A DNA stretch of 64,000 nt. It comes from CAVUXJ01 sp963814975. Its GTDB lineage: Bacteria; Acidobacteriota; Vicinamibacteria; Vicinamibacterales; CAVVIG01. The position numbers were made by a program, and so were the translations under genes. The notes beneath the pieces are model-generated. The model worked only from the letters and a program-made list of their open reading frames with translations, did not search any database and was not told the origin of the DNA. This document shows, one piece after another, positions 47,116 to 56,944 of the stretch (its first letter is position 1; the number at the start of each line of letters is the position of its first letter). Location: positions 1-64,000 of the forward strand of contig CAWFFB010000003.1 of NCBI GenBank assembly GCA_963814975.1, in the 5' to 3' direction.

Positions 47116-47389
47116 GGGGCGATCGGAGAGTCCGGCAGCTCCGCGACGGGCGCTCTCGAGATTGTCCGCGCATTTCCCAGCGGCGCCGGGCGATCCTCAC
47201 CGGACCGCTTGTCGAATGGTGTGCCGGCAGTACCGCGGATCCTCGACCCGCGATAGGCTGCGAACGGAATCGAGTCGAGCGGGCTCGGATTGGCTCGTGA
47301 TCGGCCGACTCTGCCAGCCAGGGCTCTGCGTGACGCTGCCTTCAGCTTGCCTCCGACACCAGTTTGTGCGACCTTGTATTCCGATCACC

Positions 47390-47848
47390 ATGGCCGAACC
47401 TCGCAAGTCCGATCAGCCTGTTCAGCTGTACCGTCTTCCTCCCCGTAACCGTGCACTCCCCGTCGTTCAAGGAAATGACTGTGTCGTCGCGCTCAGAGCG
47501 CTCGGTGAGGATACCCGGGTCCGCATCGTCGGATTGCTGCTCGACCAGGCGCTCGATGTTGGCGAGATTTCGAAGCGACTCGACGTCTCACAGTACAACG
47601 TGTCCAAACATCTGCGCATCCTGCGTGAAGCTGGCTTGCTCGAGGTGGAGAGACGCGGTCGCACGCGCCTGTACGCGCTTCCAGACATGATCCGGGGTCG
47701 GGCAAGAGAGGGCGGCGTTCTCGACCTCGGATGCTGCAGCTTCCAGTTCCAGAGTGCCGCAAAACACGTCAGTCGGCTCGCCTCGACACGCCACCACGAG
47801 CGGCGCTCCAGCGGCCAGGTTCGCGCCCGTCTGTCGCGCCGGAGCTAG
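47390..47848 (+). CDS. ArsR-family winged-helix regulator
   Basis: This 152-residue regulator starts at ATG 47390. The ArsR winged helix is clear: NDCVVALRALGEDTRVRIVG, DVGEISKRLDVSQYNVSKHL (recognition helix) and EAGLLEVERRGRTRLYALPD. After it comes VLDLGCCSFQFQ, where CC could bind As(III) or another soft metal. In this branch such a C-terminal Cys pair after the wing is common. It faces, and by four bases overlaps, the 3' end of the ArsI-like gene, so it likely controls that minus-strand set or itself. The last ~30 residues are basic and may not be conserved. Confidence 0.8.
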   Translation: MAEPRKSDQPVQLYRLPPRNRALPVVQGNDCVVALRALGEDTRVRIVGLLLDQALDVGEISKRLDVSQYNVSKHLRILREAGLLEVERRGRTRLYALPDMIRGRAREGGVLDLGCCSFQFQSAAKHVSRLASTRHHERRSSGQVRARLSRRS

Positions 47849-48936
47849 CCGGCTCCTGCCGTTGGCGGGGCGGATCGATCCCCGCACGAGGCGTCTATCT
47901 TCGATCCCTCAGGCTTCAGGAACAGGAATGCACCGCTCGCGGCGCTCTTCGACAGCATCTGCCAATCGTGGACGTTGAGTTGCGTGGGCACGCCTCGACG
48001 AAACACATTGCCGAAGTCGTCGGTGACCTGCCCCATCGGTCCCAGATACACGGCCTGGTGCGTCGCCGTTCTCGGCCGGTGCCCCGGCTTACGTGCCACG
48101 ACCTGCAACTCACGCATCGGGACGCCATCGACGACGAAGTAGGCCGTTTGAGAGAGCTTCTCGATCCGAATCTCGACGAATCCGATTCGAACGAGTTCGT
48201 CGACGACATCACCGGTTGCCGGTAGATGCTGCACCGCCGCCGCGGGGCCAGGCAGCGCGGGGATCGAAACGCTCGGGCGATCCCCGGCCAGACCGTGGAT
48301 GTAGATCGTCCCACCCGGGCGCAGTGTCCGCAACGACTCCGCCAGCAGCCCCGAACGATTGCCGGCGCCCGGCGCAACGTTGATGGACCCCTCCAGACGC
48401 ACCTCGTGCAGCGTGTTGTCGTCGTGTGGAATTCGAAAGGGAATCGGATCCCGGAGCCGGTGCTCCCACGCGAGAGGAGCCTGCGCCTGCGCGATGTCCA
48501 CCCGGAGCGGCTCCACGCGAGGCGGCGCACCGCTGCCGTGCTCGTCGAGGTCGGCGTGAAAGACGTAGATTTCCCAGAGCGCGCGGTCGGGATCGGCGAT
48601 CCAGAATTTCGTCTGAAGCGCGTAACAGCACTCGACGCCTTCCTCCCGCTCAGTGCGGAACCCGGAGGCCTCGAGGCGATGTTGAATCTCGACGAGCTCC
48701 TCGGCGTTTCGCACGCGGAGACCCACGTGATTGAGGTTGCCCCCGGCGCCCGGCCGCCCGGGTATCAGCGACAGCACGAGGGGAGGCTCTGCCAAATCGA
48801 ACTTCGCGTAGTCCGATCTGACCTTTGCCGGCTCAGCTCCCAGCAGCACGCGGTAGAACGCGATGGAGCGATCGAGATCCGAGACGTTGAGCGATGCGTG
48901 AAACTTACGCAGGGTGTCGTCGATTGCGCCAGCCAT
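47845..48936 (-). CDS. ArsI/CadI-like VOC dioxygenase fused to a methyltransferase-like domain
   Basis: This is a 363-residue protein. The N-terminal VOC domain (about 1-135) has the ArsI metal triad: His13 (KFHASLNVSDLDRSIAFY), His70 (NLNHVGLRV) and Glu122 (ALWEIYVFHADL). It also has the vicinal Cys103-Cys104 (VECCYALQTKFW) that binds trivalent arsenicals in ArsI C-As lyases. The second half contains a methyltransferase-like LLAESLRTLRPGGTIYIHGL and MRELQVVARKPG, then a tail with VTDDFGNVFRRGV. Ordinary ArsI ends near residue 140, so the fusion is unusual. A GxGxG SAM motif is not obvious. The MFS gene ends five bases upstream, so the two are co-transcribed. The role as organoarsenical-cleaving enzyme is inferred. 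Confidence 0.8.
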   Translation of the reverse strand: MAGAIDDTLRKFHASLNVSDLDRSIAFYRVLLGAEPAKVRSDYAKFDLAEPPLVLSLIPGRPGAGGNLNHVGLRVRNAEELVEIQHRLEASGFRTEREEGVECCYALQTKFWIADPDRALWEIYVFHADLDEHGSGAPPRVEPLRVDIAQAQAPLAWEHRLRDPIPFRIPHDDNTLHEVRLEGSINVAPGAGNRSGLLAESLRTLRPGGTIYIHGLAGDRPSVSIPALPGPAAAVQHLPATGDVVDELVRIGFVEIRIEKLSQTAYFVVDGVPMRELQVVARKPGHRPRTATHQAVYLGPMGQVTDDFGNVFRRGVPTQLNVHDWQMLSKSAASGAFLFLKPEGSKIDASCGDRSAPPTAGAG

Positions 48937-48941
48937 GAGTG

Positions 48942-50207
48942 TTACCTCACGATACAGCCTTGAGTCGGGCTCGGCATCGCGACGCGAAGCGCCGCGACGC
49001 CCAGCAGAAGCACACACGGGGCGAGCATCCACAGCGCCGGCATGTACGACCCGGTTACCGCCGCACACTGCGCGAAGATGAGCGGTCCGATCGCCGATGC
49101 GAGCACCGTCAGCATCTGCGCGGCGCCCTGAATCCGGCCCAGGTGGGCCGGACCAAACGCGTGCCTCCAGACCGCGAAGAAGAGTACGGTGATCATGCCC
49201 CCGGATAAGCCTATCAGAGCGGCGAAGATCCAAAGCTGTGGCAGGGTAGCAAGAAGCGGCAGTGCCGCGAGCGCCACCGCGTAGATGAACATCGCCAGAC
49301 CGAGGAGGCGCTGCATCGACCAGTGGAGCGTGAGCCAGCCGCACGCGAGCTGACCGGTCAAGGCAATAATTGACGTTGTGGCGAGGAATCTGACGTAGGT
49401 CTGCTGATCGAAGCCCCGCTCCGCGAGGACGGCCTGGTTGAACAGGCCTAGTCCGGACGATACCAGCCCGAACAGCGACGTCGCTCCACCGAACACCCAG
49501 AAGGCCGGCGTGCGAAGCGCGGCCGCCAGGGGCAGCCCCTGATGGTCGCCCGCCTCGGCCCGATCGGAGGACGGACGGGAAGGGCGTTCGCGCAGCAGGA
49601 GAACGACTGGCGCGACGACCAGCACGAGCCCGAACGCGACCTGGGCCCAGGCGGTGCGCCAGCCGCTGTCTTGGACAGCGGTGCCAACGGCGGTGAACGC
49701 CGCCGCGAAGAACAGGCTCAGCAACACCGAGTAGATGGCCATTGCCACTCCGACACCACGGTCGAATGACTTGCCCACGGCGGTGATGCTGGCGACCGAG
49801 AGCGCGCTCTGTCCCAGGGCGCGTGTGGCAAGCACCAATAAGAACAAGATGATCGTTCCGCCGGCCAGACGGCTCATCGACCACACCACCGCACCGAGGA
49901 GCACCGTGAGCGCACACGTCGCTGCGCGCAGACCGATGCGATCGAACAAGCGGCCGATCGGCAAGCAGATGACTGCGCCGAGCAACGTGGCCCAGAGATT
50001 GATATTCGCGTAGGTCACGCGATCGAGCTGGAAATCGCGCAGCATCGGCTCGGTGATGAGCCCGAGCCCCTGCGTTCGCCCCGGAAGAGTCGCGAGCATG
50101 ATCACCGCCGCGACGACGACATTGATCCAGCCGACCCACACGCCCTGTACGTAATTGCCGGTGCGCGGACGATTCCGCTGTCGCGATCGTCGATGCGGCG
50201 CCAACAC
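48942..50207 (-). CDS. MFS transporter
   Basis: This 421-residue major-facilitator protein has 12 likely membrane segments, among them WVGWINVVVAAVIMLATLPG, LWATLLGAVICLPIGRLFDR (MFS signature loop), LSLFFAAAFTAVGTAV and LWIFAALIGLSGGMITVLFF. Between halves lies a basic loop (LRERPSRPSSDRAEAGDHQG). It sits between the PhyH-type dioxygenase (three bases) and the ArsI-like gene (five bases). It probably exports the product or imports the substrate of that pathway. The subfamily is near the oxalate/formate-type or monocarboxylate group by general look; no substrate residues are known. Confidence 0.87.
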   Translation of the reverse strand: MLAPHRRSRQRNRPRTGNYVQGVWVGWINVVVAAVIMLATLPGRTQGLGLITEPMLRDFQLDRVTYANINLWATLLGAVICLPIGRLFDRIGLRAATCALTVLLGAVVWSMSRLAGGTIILFLLVLATRALGQSALSVASITAVGKSFDRGVGVAMAIYSVLLSLFFAAAFTAVGTAVQDSGWRTAWAQVAFGLVLVVAPVVLLLRERPSRPSSDRAEAGDHQGLPLAAALRTPAFWVFGGATSLFGLVSSGLGLFNQAVLAERGFDQQTYVRFLATTSIIALTGQLACGWLTLHWSMQRLLGLAMFIYAVALAALPLLATLPQLWIFAALIGLSGGMITVLFFAVWRHAFGPAHLGRIQGAAQMLTVLASAIGPLIFAQCAAVTGSYMPALWMLAPCVLLLGVAALRVAMPSPTQGCIVR

Positions 50208-50210
50208 TCA

Positions 50211-50998
50211 TCACCGGAAGAAGGTCGAGGTCTTTCCGTACTCTGCGTATCGATCCTGGAGCCAGCCGCGGAACTCCGCGTAGTGCTGGTCTCGCTGCTC
50301 GCCGCCGTCGCTGAGGGCGTTGTAGCTGAGGTAGAGCAGCCGGCGCCACTGGGACGAGCGGTTCGCTGCGGAGCGATGCGGCGTGTAGCCGCTGAAGATC
50401 GCGATGTCGCCCGGTGCCAGGTCGAGCACGACCCCTGTCGAGAGATCCACGGCATCGTCCGGCAGTTCGTGGTACATGCCGTCTCGAGGTGTGAGGCAGC
50501 CACGTTGGTGGATGCCGGGAAAGACCTCGGTCGCCCCATTGTCCGCGTCAGCGGCGTCGATGGCCACGATCACGGTCAGGAATGTGCTCGGAAACGACTT
50601 CCACGAGATGTAGTCCTGGTGCAGCTTGTAACCCAGCGTGCCAGGGGCCTTGAAGATCAGCTTGTCTTTGAAGAGCCTGGCAGGCTCACCGTACAAGGTG
50701 CCGACGATGTCGAGCAGGCGCGGGATCGCGGGCAGTCCGCTCGCAGACCTCGCTCAAGTCGATGACGGGATCGAAGCAGTCGAAGCGGCACTCCCCAGTG
50801 TTGACGTCGTTCTGCCATCGGCATCGGATGTTGTCCGTGATCGATCAGATCGGTGCGTCGATGAAGGCGAATGGCCTCGGCGTCGAGCTGGGCAATGCGA
50901 TCGTTGGAGAACACCTGGCGAACCACAAGAAAGCCATCCGCACGGTACCGCGATGCTTCTGCTGCGTCGATCGTGCCGGTGGCGGCGTTGGTGGTCAT
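50211..50998 (-). CDS. Phytanoyl-CoA-dioxygenase-family (PhyH) Fe(II)/2OG oxygenase, frameshifted
   Basis: ATG at 50998 follows GGAGGATCTC. The N-terminal part is AAEASRYRADGFLVVRQVF and IAQLDAEAIRLHRRTDLID; the frame then shifts (near 50870) to TDNIRCRWQNDVNTGECRFD, and again near 50710. The C-terminal two thirds are intact: KDKLIFKAPGTLGYKLHQDY with the iron-binding His-x-Asp, then ATEVFPGIHQRGCL and IAIFSGYTPHRSAANRSSQW with the distal His and the 2-oxoglutarate Arg. About 260 residues matches PhyH hydroxylases. It heads the MFS–ArsI operon on the minus strand and may hydroxylate the imported compound. The breaks look like single-base errors. Confidence 0.75.
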
Positions 50999-51099
50999 GA
51001 GATCCTCCGTTCGTTGCTCACGGGCCGTCACCGGGCCCACTTGCACGTGGCGACATTGCTCTTCGATGGAGTTCAGGGCGCAGGCGCTTTGCGACTGGT

Positions 51100-53340
51100 T
51101 CAGAACCGCACGCCGGCGCTCACGCCGACCGTGCGTGGAGCGCCCATCTCGCCCATGAATCCCGACGGCGCGAAACTCGGGTAGGGGAACGCGAGCGGAA
51201 TATACCGCGTGTCGAAGGCGTTCCGCACGAATACCTCGCCGATCAGGAACCGTCCGGTGATGCCCAGGCGCAAGTTGACGAGCGAGTACGCGTCCTGGCC
51301 GATGGTGTTCGCGTCGTTGTACTGGAACGCGCCGTAGAAGACCACATCAGCGCGGCCGTGGACCGTTGCCGGGCCAACGGTGCGCGAGTACTGCAGGCCC
51401 GCACTGGCCGTGTACTCCGGGGTGTTCGGGAGTCTCGTTGCCTTCGACGCTCAGCACTCCCGAGACGCTGCCTTCCGAGAATCGCGCGTGCGTGTAGCCG
51501 GCGGCGGTGAACACGTCGACGCCGGCCGCCACCCTGGCGTTGACTTCGATTTCGGCGCCCTTGCTGACGGCGCCGCCGACGTTGCGTGATGTAGAACTGC
51601 GCCGGCACGGCCGGATTGGGGACGTTCAGCTGCAGGTCGTCCCAATCGATGTAGAACACGGCCGCGTTGGTGGAGATGCGGCCGTTCGCCCACAGCGTCT
51701 TCGCGCCTCCTTCGAAGTGCCAGGTGTGCTCCTCGCCATAGGCTTCGCTGCCCGCTGGTGACGCCGAGTTGAACCCGCCCGCCTTGTATCCTCCCCCCAC
51801 GGTCGCATAGAGGCTCTTGTCTGGCGTGCAGCCGATACGCGAGAGCCACTTGCGGCGAGACGTTCGAAAAGCTCTCGTCGGCGTCAACCGAGGTGCCTGG
51901 CGAGAATCGCCGGGTCGTAGAAGTTCTCGAGCGTCGCGCTCTTGTCCTCGTAGTCCAGGCGCGCGCCGGCGGTCAGATCCAGCCGGTCGTTGAAGGTGAC
52001 GGTGCCCTGACCGAACACGCCCAGACCGAAGTCGTCGAGCTCGGACAGCGGCGTGTGCTGGCTGACCGGGAAGGGCGCGAACAGGAATGGCGCGTAGCTG
52101 TTGATCGCGTCCTGCTTGTAGGCCTGCGTGAAGAGGAACACGCCGGTCTGCCAACGCAGCCGGGCGCTGTCGGCAAGCTGGAGCGAGGCCGTGTCCGCCG
52201 ACGCGAAGCGTATCTCCTGCGTGAACTGGAAGTCCTTCTCCGTGTTGTCGCGCGTCAGGAGGGGACGGGGCGTGTAGTCGAGGTCGGTCACGTCCTGGGT
52301 TTTCCAGTTCAGGAAGCCGGTGGTGCTCGAGAACACGATCGGTCCGCCGACACGCCGCGCCTGGATCGTCGTCCCGATCACGTCACGATTGGCGAATCCT
52401 TCGAAATCGCGCGCCGCGTGAAACGGATTGGCGCGCAAGCGCCGCCACATCGTTGAGCGAGTAGTCACCGTCGCGGGCCCGCTCGCCGGTGACGATGGCG
52501 CGCGCCTCCCATGCGCTGTTGGGCGTCCACAACAACTGAGCCTTGGCCGGAGAACGCGGAGCGGTCGTCGATGGCGTTTCCCGTCACGTCATTCACCGTG
52601 AACCCGTCGCGGTTCACCTGCGCGAAGGAGACGCCGAGGCTCACCTTGTCTCGCGACGATCGGTCCCGACGCCCCTCCCCGAACGGCCCACGACCCGTAG
52701 TTGCCGAACGGTGCCGAGAGCGTACCCGTCCACTTCGCCAGGGACGGCCGGGTGCTGGTGATGTTCACCAGCCCTCCCAGCGTGTTCCGGCCGAACAGCG
52801 CGCTCTGCGGACCGCGCACGAACTCGATTTGATCGACGTCGAGCAGCTCGATGCTCGAGGAGTTCGCGTTGAACTGCGGGACGCCGTCGATGTAGGTGGT
52901 GATGCCGGGATTGTTCGGGCTGGAGCTGATGCCCCGGAAACGGGCGTTGCTCAGCTTCCTCGCCGTCCACTCCGTGAAGAACGTATTCGGGGCGTAGATG
53001 GCCGCCTCGCTGACGATGTGGATGCCGGCATTCTCGATCGTCGTCCTGCGAGACGGCGGTCACGCTGACCGGGATCTTTTGCTTGTCCTCAGGCTCCTTC
53101 TGCGCGGTGACCGTGACGGTCGGCATCCGGAAGCGGAGGGCCGGGTCGTCCTGGGACGGCGCTCGTCGATTGAGTCTGTGACGCCGCGGGCGTCTGGGCG
53201 ATTGACGGCGCCGGCAACACGATCGCGGCCAGCGCGAAACAGGTCGCCCGGAACGATCGTCGAGAGAGGTGTGCGTGGCGAACGCGGGGCAGGACCACCG
53301 CCGATATGAGGCCAGAGTCGGAGAGGAACATGTGCGCCAT
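51100..53340 (-). CDS. TonB-dependent receptor, several frameshifts
   Basis: This outer-membrane receptor is about 740 residues. The ATG ending at 53340 gives a signal peptide (SFRATCFALAAIVLPAPSIA). The plug follows in pieces: PTVTVTAQKEPEDKQKIPVS, ENAGIHIVSEAAIYAPNTFF, FRGISSSPNNPGITTYIDGV and EFVRGPQSALFGRNTLGG. Barrel segments include TTIQARRVGGPIVFSSTTGF, RLDLTAGARLDYEDKSATLE and the end VFVRNAFDTRYIPLAFPYPS ... VGVSAGVRF with terminal Phe. At least five frame changes occur (near 53145, 53045, 52670, 52440, 51890 and 51400), all between intact motifs. It precedes the PhyH–MFS–ArsI genes on the same strand and probably imports their substrate. Confidence 0.72.
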
Positions 53341-53497
53341 TATGCATATGTCGTGGCCAGGCGCCAAACGTAGGTACGTGTAGTGTCGGCCTTCGGTCCT
53401 CGTCTCTCGCTTCGGCCGCCTGGGCTGGAGCCACGGCGAGCCTCGACGAAGCGCATGGCGCGACGCCGGGCGGACCGCCGTAGTTCGGCGGAGGTCG

Positions 53498-54189
53498 TCA
53501 GACGGATCGACCAGGGGCCGGCAAGGGCCTGGGAGTGCGCACGCAACCCTCAGCCGGCAAATCGCGCCATGCCGTTTCCAGTCGTGCGCGAATCGTCTCG
53601 GCAGAGAGGGGAAGGTTGCCGATGAACTCCGCGTGAGCGTCGTGCCGCGCGGTACGCCGGCTGGCGGGCAGGCTCCTTCAAGTAGCGGGCGGCAAGCCCG
53701 GGATCGAAGTCGTACAGCAGCGTGCCGTGGTGGATCAGCGCGCGGCGGCCACGTCGCTGGGCGTTTCCGGACACCTTCCGTCCGCCGAGCACAGATCGGT
53801 CCCGCCGGCGAGCGACAGGCCTGGAATCGCCCAGCGCCGCCACGATTCGGTCGGAGGATGAACCTGAAAGCTGCGCGGCGACGTCGGTCAGCTCCGGCCA
53901 CGAAACGAATGACAGCGCGACGGCGTAGTTCAGACAGCCCGGGCCGAGCACGACGGCGCCGCCGCCGGAGAAGCGCCGCAGCACGCGGACGCCGTCGGCG
54001 CGGCACGTCTCCCGAATCACGTCGTCGTCGACGCGGCTGTTTCGTCCGACGACGACGACCGGCCGGGTCGCGTGCCAGCATCGGCAGAGGATCTCGGACG
54101 TTCCGGCTTCGACAGACTGAAACAGCGCCCAGTCGCGGGCAAGGTGCGTCTTCCGGATCGAGACTGGTCTCTTCGACGTTCTGGTGCAT
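53498..54189 (-). CDS. Lipoate–protein-ligase-like (LplA/BPL fold) enzyme, frameshifted
   Basis: The ATG ends at 54189 (MHQNVEETSLDPEDA); after a shift near 54145 it reads LARDWALFQSVEAG and CWHATRPVVVVGRN. The lipoate-ligase signature RRFSGGGAVVLGPGCLNYAV and the catalytic-lysine block GRKVSGNAQRR are both present, then HHGTLLYDFDPGLAARYLKE. Two more shifts (near 53800 and 53655) precede the tail AETIRARLETAWRDLP and a stop at 53498. The total of about 230 residues fits the short LplA class without an accessory domain. It diverges from the cysteine desulfurase, with 13 bases between start codons. Its likely substrate is the GcvH-like protein in that operon. Confidence 0.75.
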
Positions 54190-54202
54190 GATGGTCTCCG
54201 CC

Positions 54203-55355
54203 ATGCCGGTCTATCTCGATTGCGCCGCGACGACGCCGCTGGATCCAAGGGTCCGCGCCGAGATGCTGCGCTACCTGGACGAGGACTTCGGCAACGCGGG
54301 CAGCCGCACCCACGAGCTGGGACGCCGCGCCCGGACGGCCGTCGAACACGCGCGCGACCGCGTCGCCGCTGTCGTCGCGCAGCACCCGCGGGGATGTGAT
54401 TTTCACCAGCGGCGCGACGGAAAGCAACAATCTGGCGATTCTCGGGCTGGCGGCCGCCGCGGGCGACAGGCGCCACATCGTGTCGACGGCGATCGAGCAC
54501 CACGCCGTGCTCGAACCGCTCGCGGAGCTGGGCCGGCGCGGGTTCGACGTCACGCTCGTCCCTCCCGACCAGGGAGGCGCCGTGGATCCCGACGCGATCC
54601 TCGCGGCGCTTCGTCCCGACACGCTGCTCGTCAGCATGATGCACGTCAACAACGAGACGGGGGTCATTCAGCCCGTCGCGGAGGTCGCCGATCGGCTTCG
54701 ACGGCACGGAGACCTATCTGCACGTCGATGCCGCGCAGAGCTTTGCCCGGGAGATCGACGCGCTCCGCCATCCGCGCGTCGATCTCATCAGCGTGAGCGC
54801 GCACAAGATCAACGGGCCGAAGGGCATCGGGGCGTTGGTCATGCGACGCCGCGACGGGCGGCGTCCTCCGCTGCAGCCGCTGATGTTCGGCGGCGGGCAG
54901 GAGCGCCAGCTGCGCCCGGGGACCATGCCCGTTCCGCTGACCGTCGGTCTGGGTCTGGCGGCCGAACTGGCCGTCGCCGAGGCTGATGCGCGCGATGCGC
55001 GCTGCCGCGCGTTCCGCCAGGCGCTCCTCGCGGGTCTCGCGCCGCTCGAACCGGTCGTCAACGGCGACCCGACGCGCTCGGTCCCCTACATTCTGAATCT
55101 GTCGTTTCCGGGTCTCGGACGCGGAGACCGCCATCGACGCGTGGAGCGACCTCGTGGCGATCTCGAACGGGGCCGCGTGCACCTCGCAGAGCTACACCTG
55201 CAGTCACGTCCTGAGCGCGATGCGGCTGCCTGCATGGCGAAAGGACGGCGGCCCTGAGGTTTTCGTGGTGCGCGGCCTCGCCCGAGCCCGACTGGAGCGC
55301 GCTCGTGGCCGCCGTCGAACCCTATCGCGGCGTCGAACGGGTCGGGATCACGTGA
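54203..55355 (+). CDS. Cysteine desulfurase (NifS/IscS class), frameshifted
   Basis: This PLP enzyme moves sulfur from cysteine to acceptors. It starts PVYLDCAATTPLDPRVRAEM, then (after one extra G in the GGGG at 54393) IFTSGATESNNLAILGLAAA, VSTAIEHHAVLEPLAELGRR and SMMHVNNETGVIQPVAEVAD. After another shift near 54712 come LHVDAAQSFAREIDAL and the PLP-lysine site ISVSAHKINGPKGIGALVM. After a missing base near 55110 comes the active-site loop ISNGAACTSQSYTCSHVLSA with the catalytic Cys. About 380 residues is normal. The stop overlaps the GTG of the GcvH-like gene. It is the first gene of the terpenoid-linked operon and could feed sulfur to Fe-S clusters, lipoyl synthesis or a product. Confidence 0.82.
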
Positions 55356-55851
55356 GCGCCGCGCGCGATCGGACCGTGTACTACCGCCGGTCCCGGTTCA
55401 CGACACATCTGCCGGTTGACCGCCGGTATTCGCCGGCCCACTACTGGCTCCTCGAGGAATCGGCCGGCGTGTGGCGGGTCGGCTTCACGAAGTTCGCCAC
55501 CAGAATGCTCGGCGATATCGTCGAGTTCGAGTTCAGCGTCGCCGCCGGGAGCCGAGATCGCGGTCGGCGACGAGATCGGCTCGATCGAAGGGTTGAAAGC
55601 GGTCACCAGCGTATTCTCCGCCGGCGCCGGCCGCTTTCTGGGTGAAGGGCGACTTGCTCAGGCAGGATGTCACGCTCGCCGAATCGGATCCCTACGGAAA
55701 AGGCTGGTTGTATAGACTTCAGGGTGAGCCGGCGCCGGATACGGTTGACGTCCACGGATACGTGGCGATTCTCGACGCGACGATAGACAAGATGCTGGCG
55801 AGCCGTCATGCTGGCGCCGGGGATCGAGGACGAGGGATGAATGAGCGCTGA
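55352..55851 (+). CDS. GcvH-like lipoyl carrier protein, frameshifted
   Basis: GTG at 55352 overlaps the desulfurase stop (GTGA). The H-protein layout is clear: RRYSPAHYWLLEESAGVWRV, GFTKFATRMLGDIVEFEFS, then (shift near 55548) AEIAVGDEIGSIEGLKAVTS with the lipoylatable Lys, and after another shift near 55640 LKGDLLRQDVTLAESDPYGK and GWLYRLQGE. About 155 residues is longer than typical H-protein (about 130). No gcvT or gcvP is nearby; instead a lipoate ligase diverges from the operon. So it is probably a dedicated lipoyl carrier, as known for LbpA in the sHdr sulfur pathway, rather than part of glycine cleavage. This role is inferred. Confidence 0.75.
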
Positions 55852-56944
55852 CTACATCATGGTGGGAGGGTTCCTGGGCGCCGGCAAGACCACGGCCATG
55901 CTGCGGCTCGCCGAGCACCTGACGGCCCGCGGCCGGCGCGTCGGGCTGATCACCAACGATCAGAGTCACGGCCTCGTGGACACGTCCATCGTCGCCGCCA
56001 AGGGCTATCCCGTCCAGGAGATCACCGGCGGATGCTTCTGCTGCCGCTTCAATTCGTTGACGGACGCCGCCGATCGCCTGACGCGCGACGCGCGTCCCGG
56101 ACGTGTTTCTCGCCGAGCCCGTCGGCAGTTGCACGGACCTGCGGGCGACGGTGCAGTATCCGTTGAGACGCCTCTACGGCGACGACTATCGCGTCGCGCC
56201 GCTGAGCGTGCTCGTCGATCCGATGCGCGCGGCGCGCATTCTCGGGCTCGAATCCGGCCGCAGCTTCTCCCCCAAGGTTCTCTACGTCTACGAGAAGCAG
56301 CTCGAAGAGGCGGACATCATCGTCATCAACAAGAGCGACCTCCTGAACGACGCCCAGCGCGAGGCGCTCGAAGCGCGCCTTGAGCGCCCGCTTTCCTCAG
56401 GCGGAGATCGTGACCGTCAGCGCGCGGACGGGTGCGAACCTCGACGACTGGTTCGGCCGCCTGTCGGCGCCGCTCGCCTCGCGGCCCGCGATGGACGTGG
56501 ACTACGACGTGTATGCCGAGGGCGAGGCGCTGCTCGGGTGGCTGAACGCGACGTTCCGCGTGTCGGCGTCGAGCCCGTTCGATGGCAACCGGTTCCTGCA
56601 GCGGCTGGCCGACGACGTGCGCGACCGGCTGGCCGACGCCGGAATCGAGATCGCGCATTTCAAGATGACGCTCGCGCCCGACACCGGCAACGACCTGGCG
56701 GTGCTGAATCTCGTGCGCACCGACGGCAGGTCGGAGTCGCCCCATCGGCTCGCCGAGGAGCTGACGGACGGGGAGTTGATCGTCAACCTGCGGGCCGAAG
56801 GCGATCCGGAGCAGTTGAACGCCACCGCCCTTGCCGGGCTCGAACAGGTCGGCCCGCGAGATGGGCATCACCGCGACGGTCGAGCACAGCGAGCACTTCC
56901 GGCCGGGCCGGCCGGAGCCCACGCACCGGATGGCGACGCCATGA
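55841..56944 (+). CDS. CobW/COG0523-type GTPase (metallochaperone-like), frameshifted
   Basis: This G3E-type GTPase starts at ATG 55841, overlapping the previous stop by 11 bases. Motifs: Walker A MVGGFLGAGKTTAMLRLAEH, the COG0523 metal site GGCFCCRFNSL (CxCC), FLAEPVGSCTDL after a shift near 56098, and G4 IIVINKSDLLND. A C-terminal half after a shift near 56395 includes EIVTVSARTGANLDDWF. A last shift near 56855 leads to GITATVEHSEHFRPGRPEPT and the TGA at 56942. About 365 residues. COG0523 proteins deliver metals to target enzymes. Here the client may be one of the Fe-S or lipoyl proteins of the operon. It overlaps the next start by ATGA. Confidence 0.8.

Noticed and set aside
47845..50349. 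A single 834-codon minus-strand protein
   Set aside because: Only the part from 48936 downward is real coding (ArsI-like). Upstream it overlaps the MFS gene in the wrong frame.
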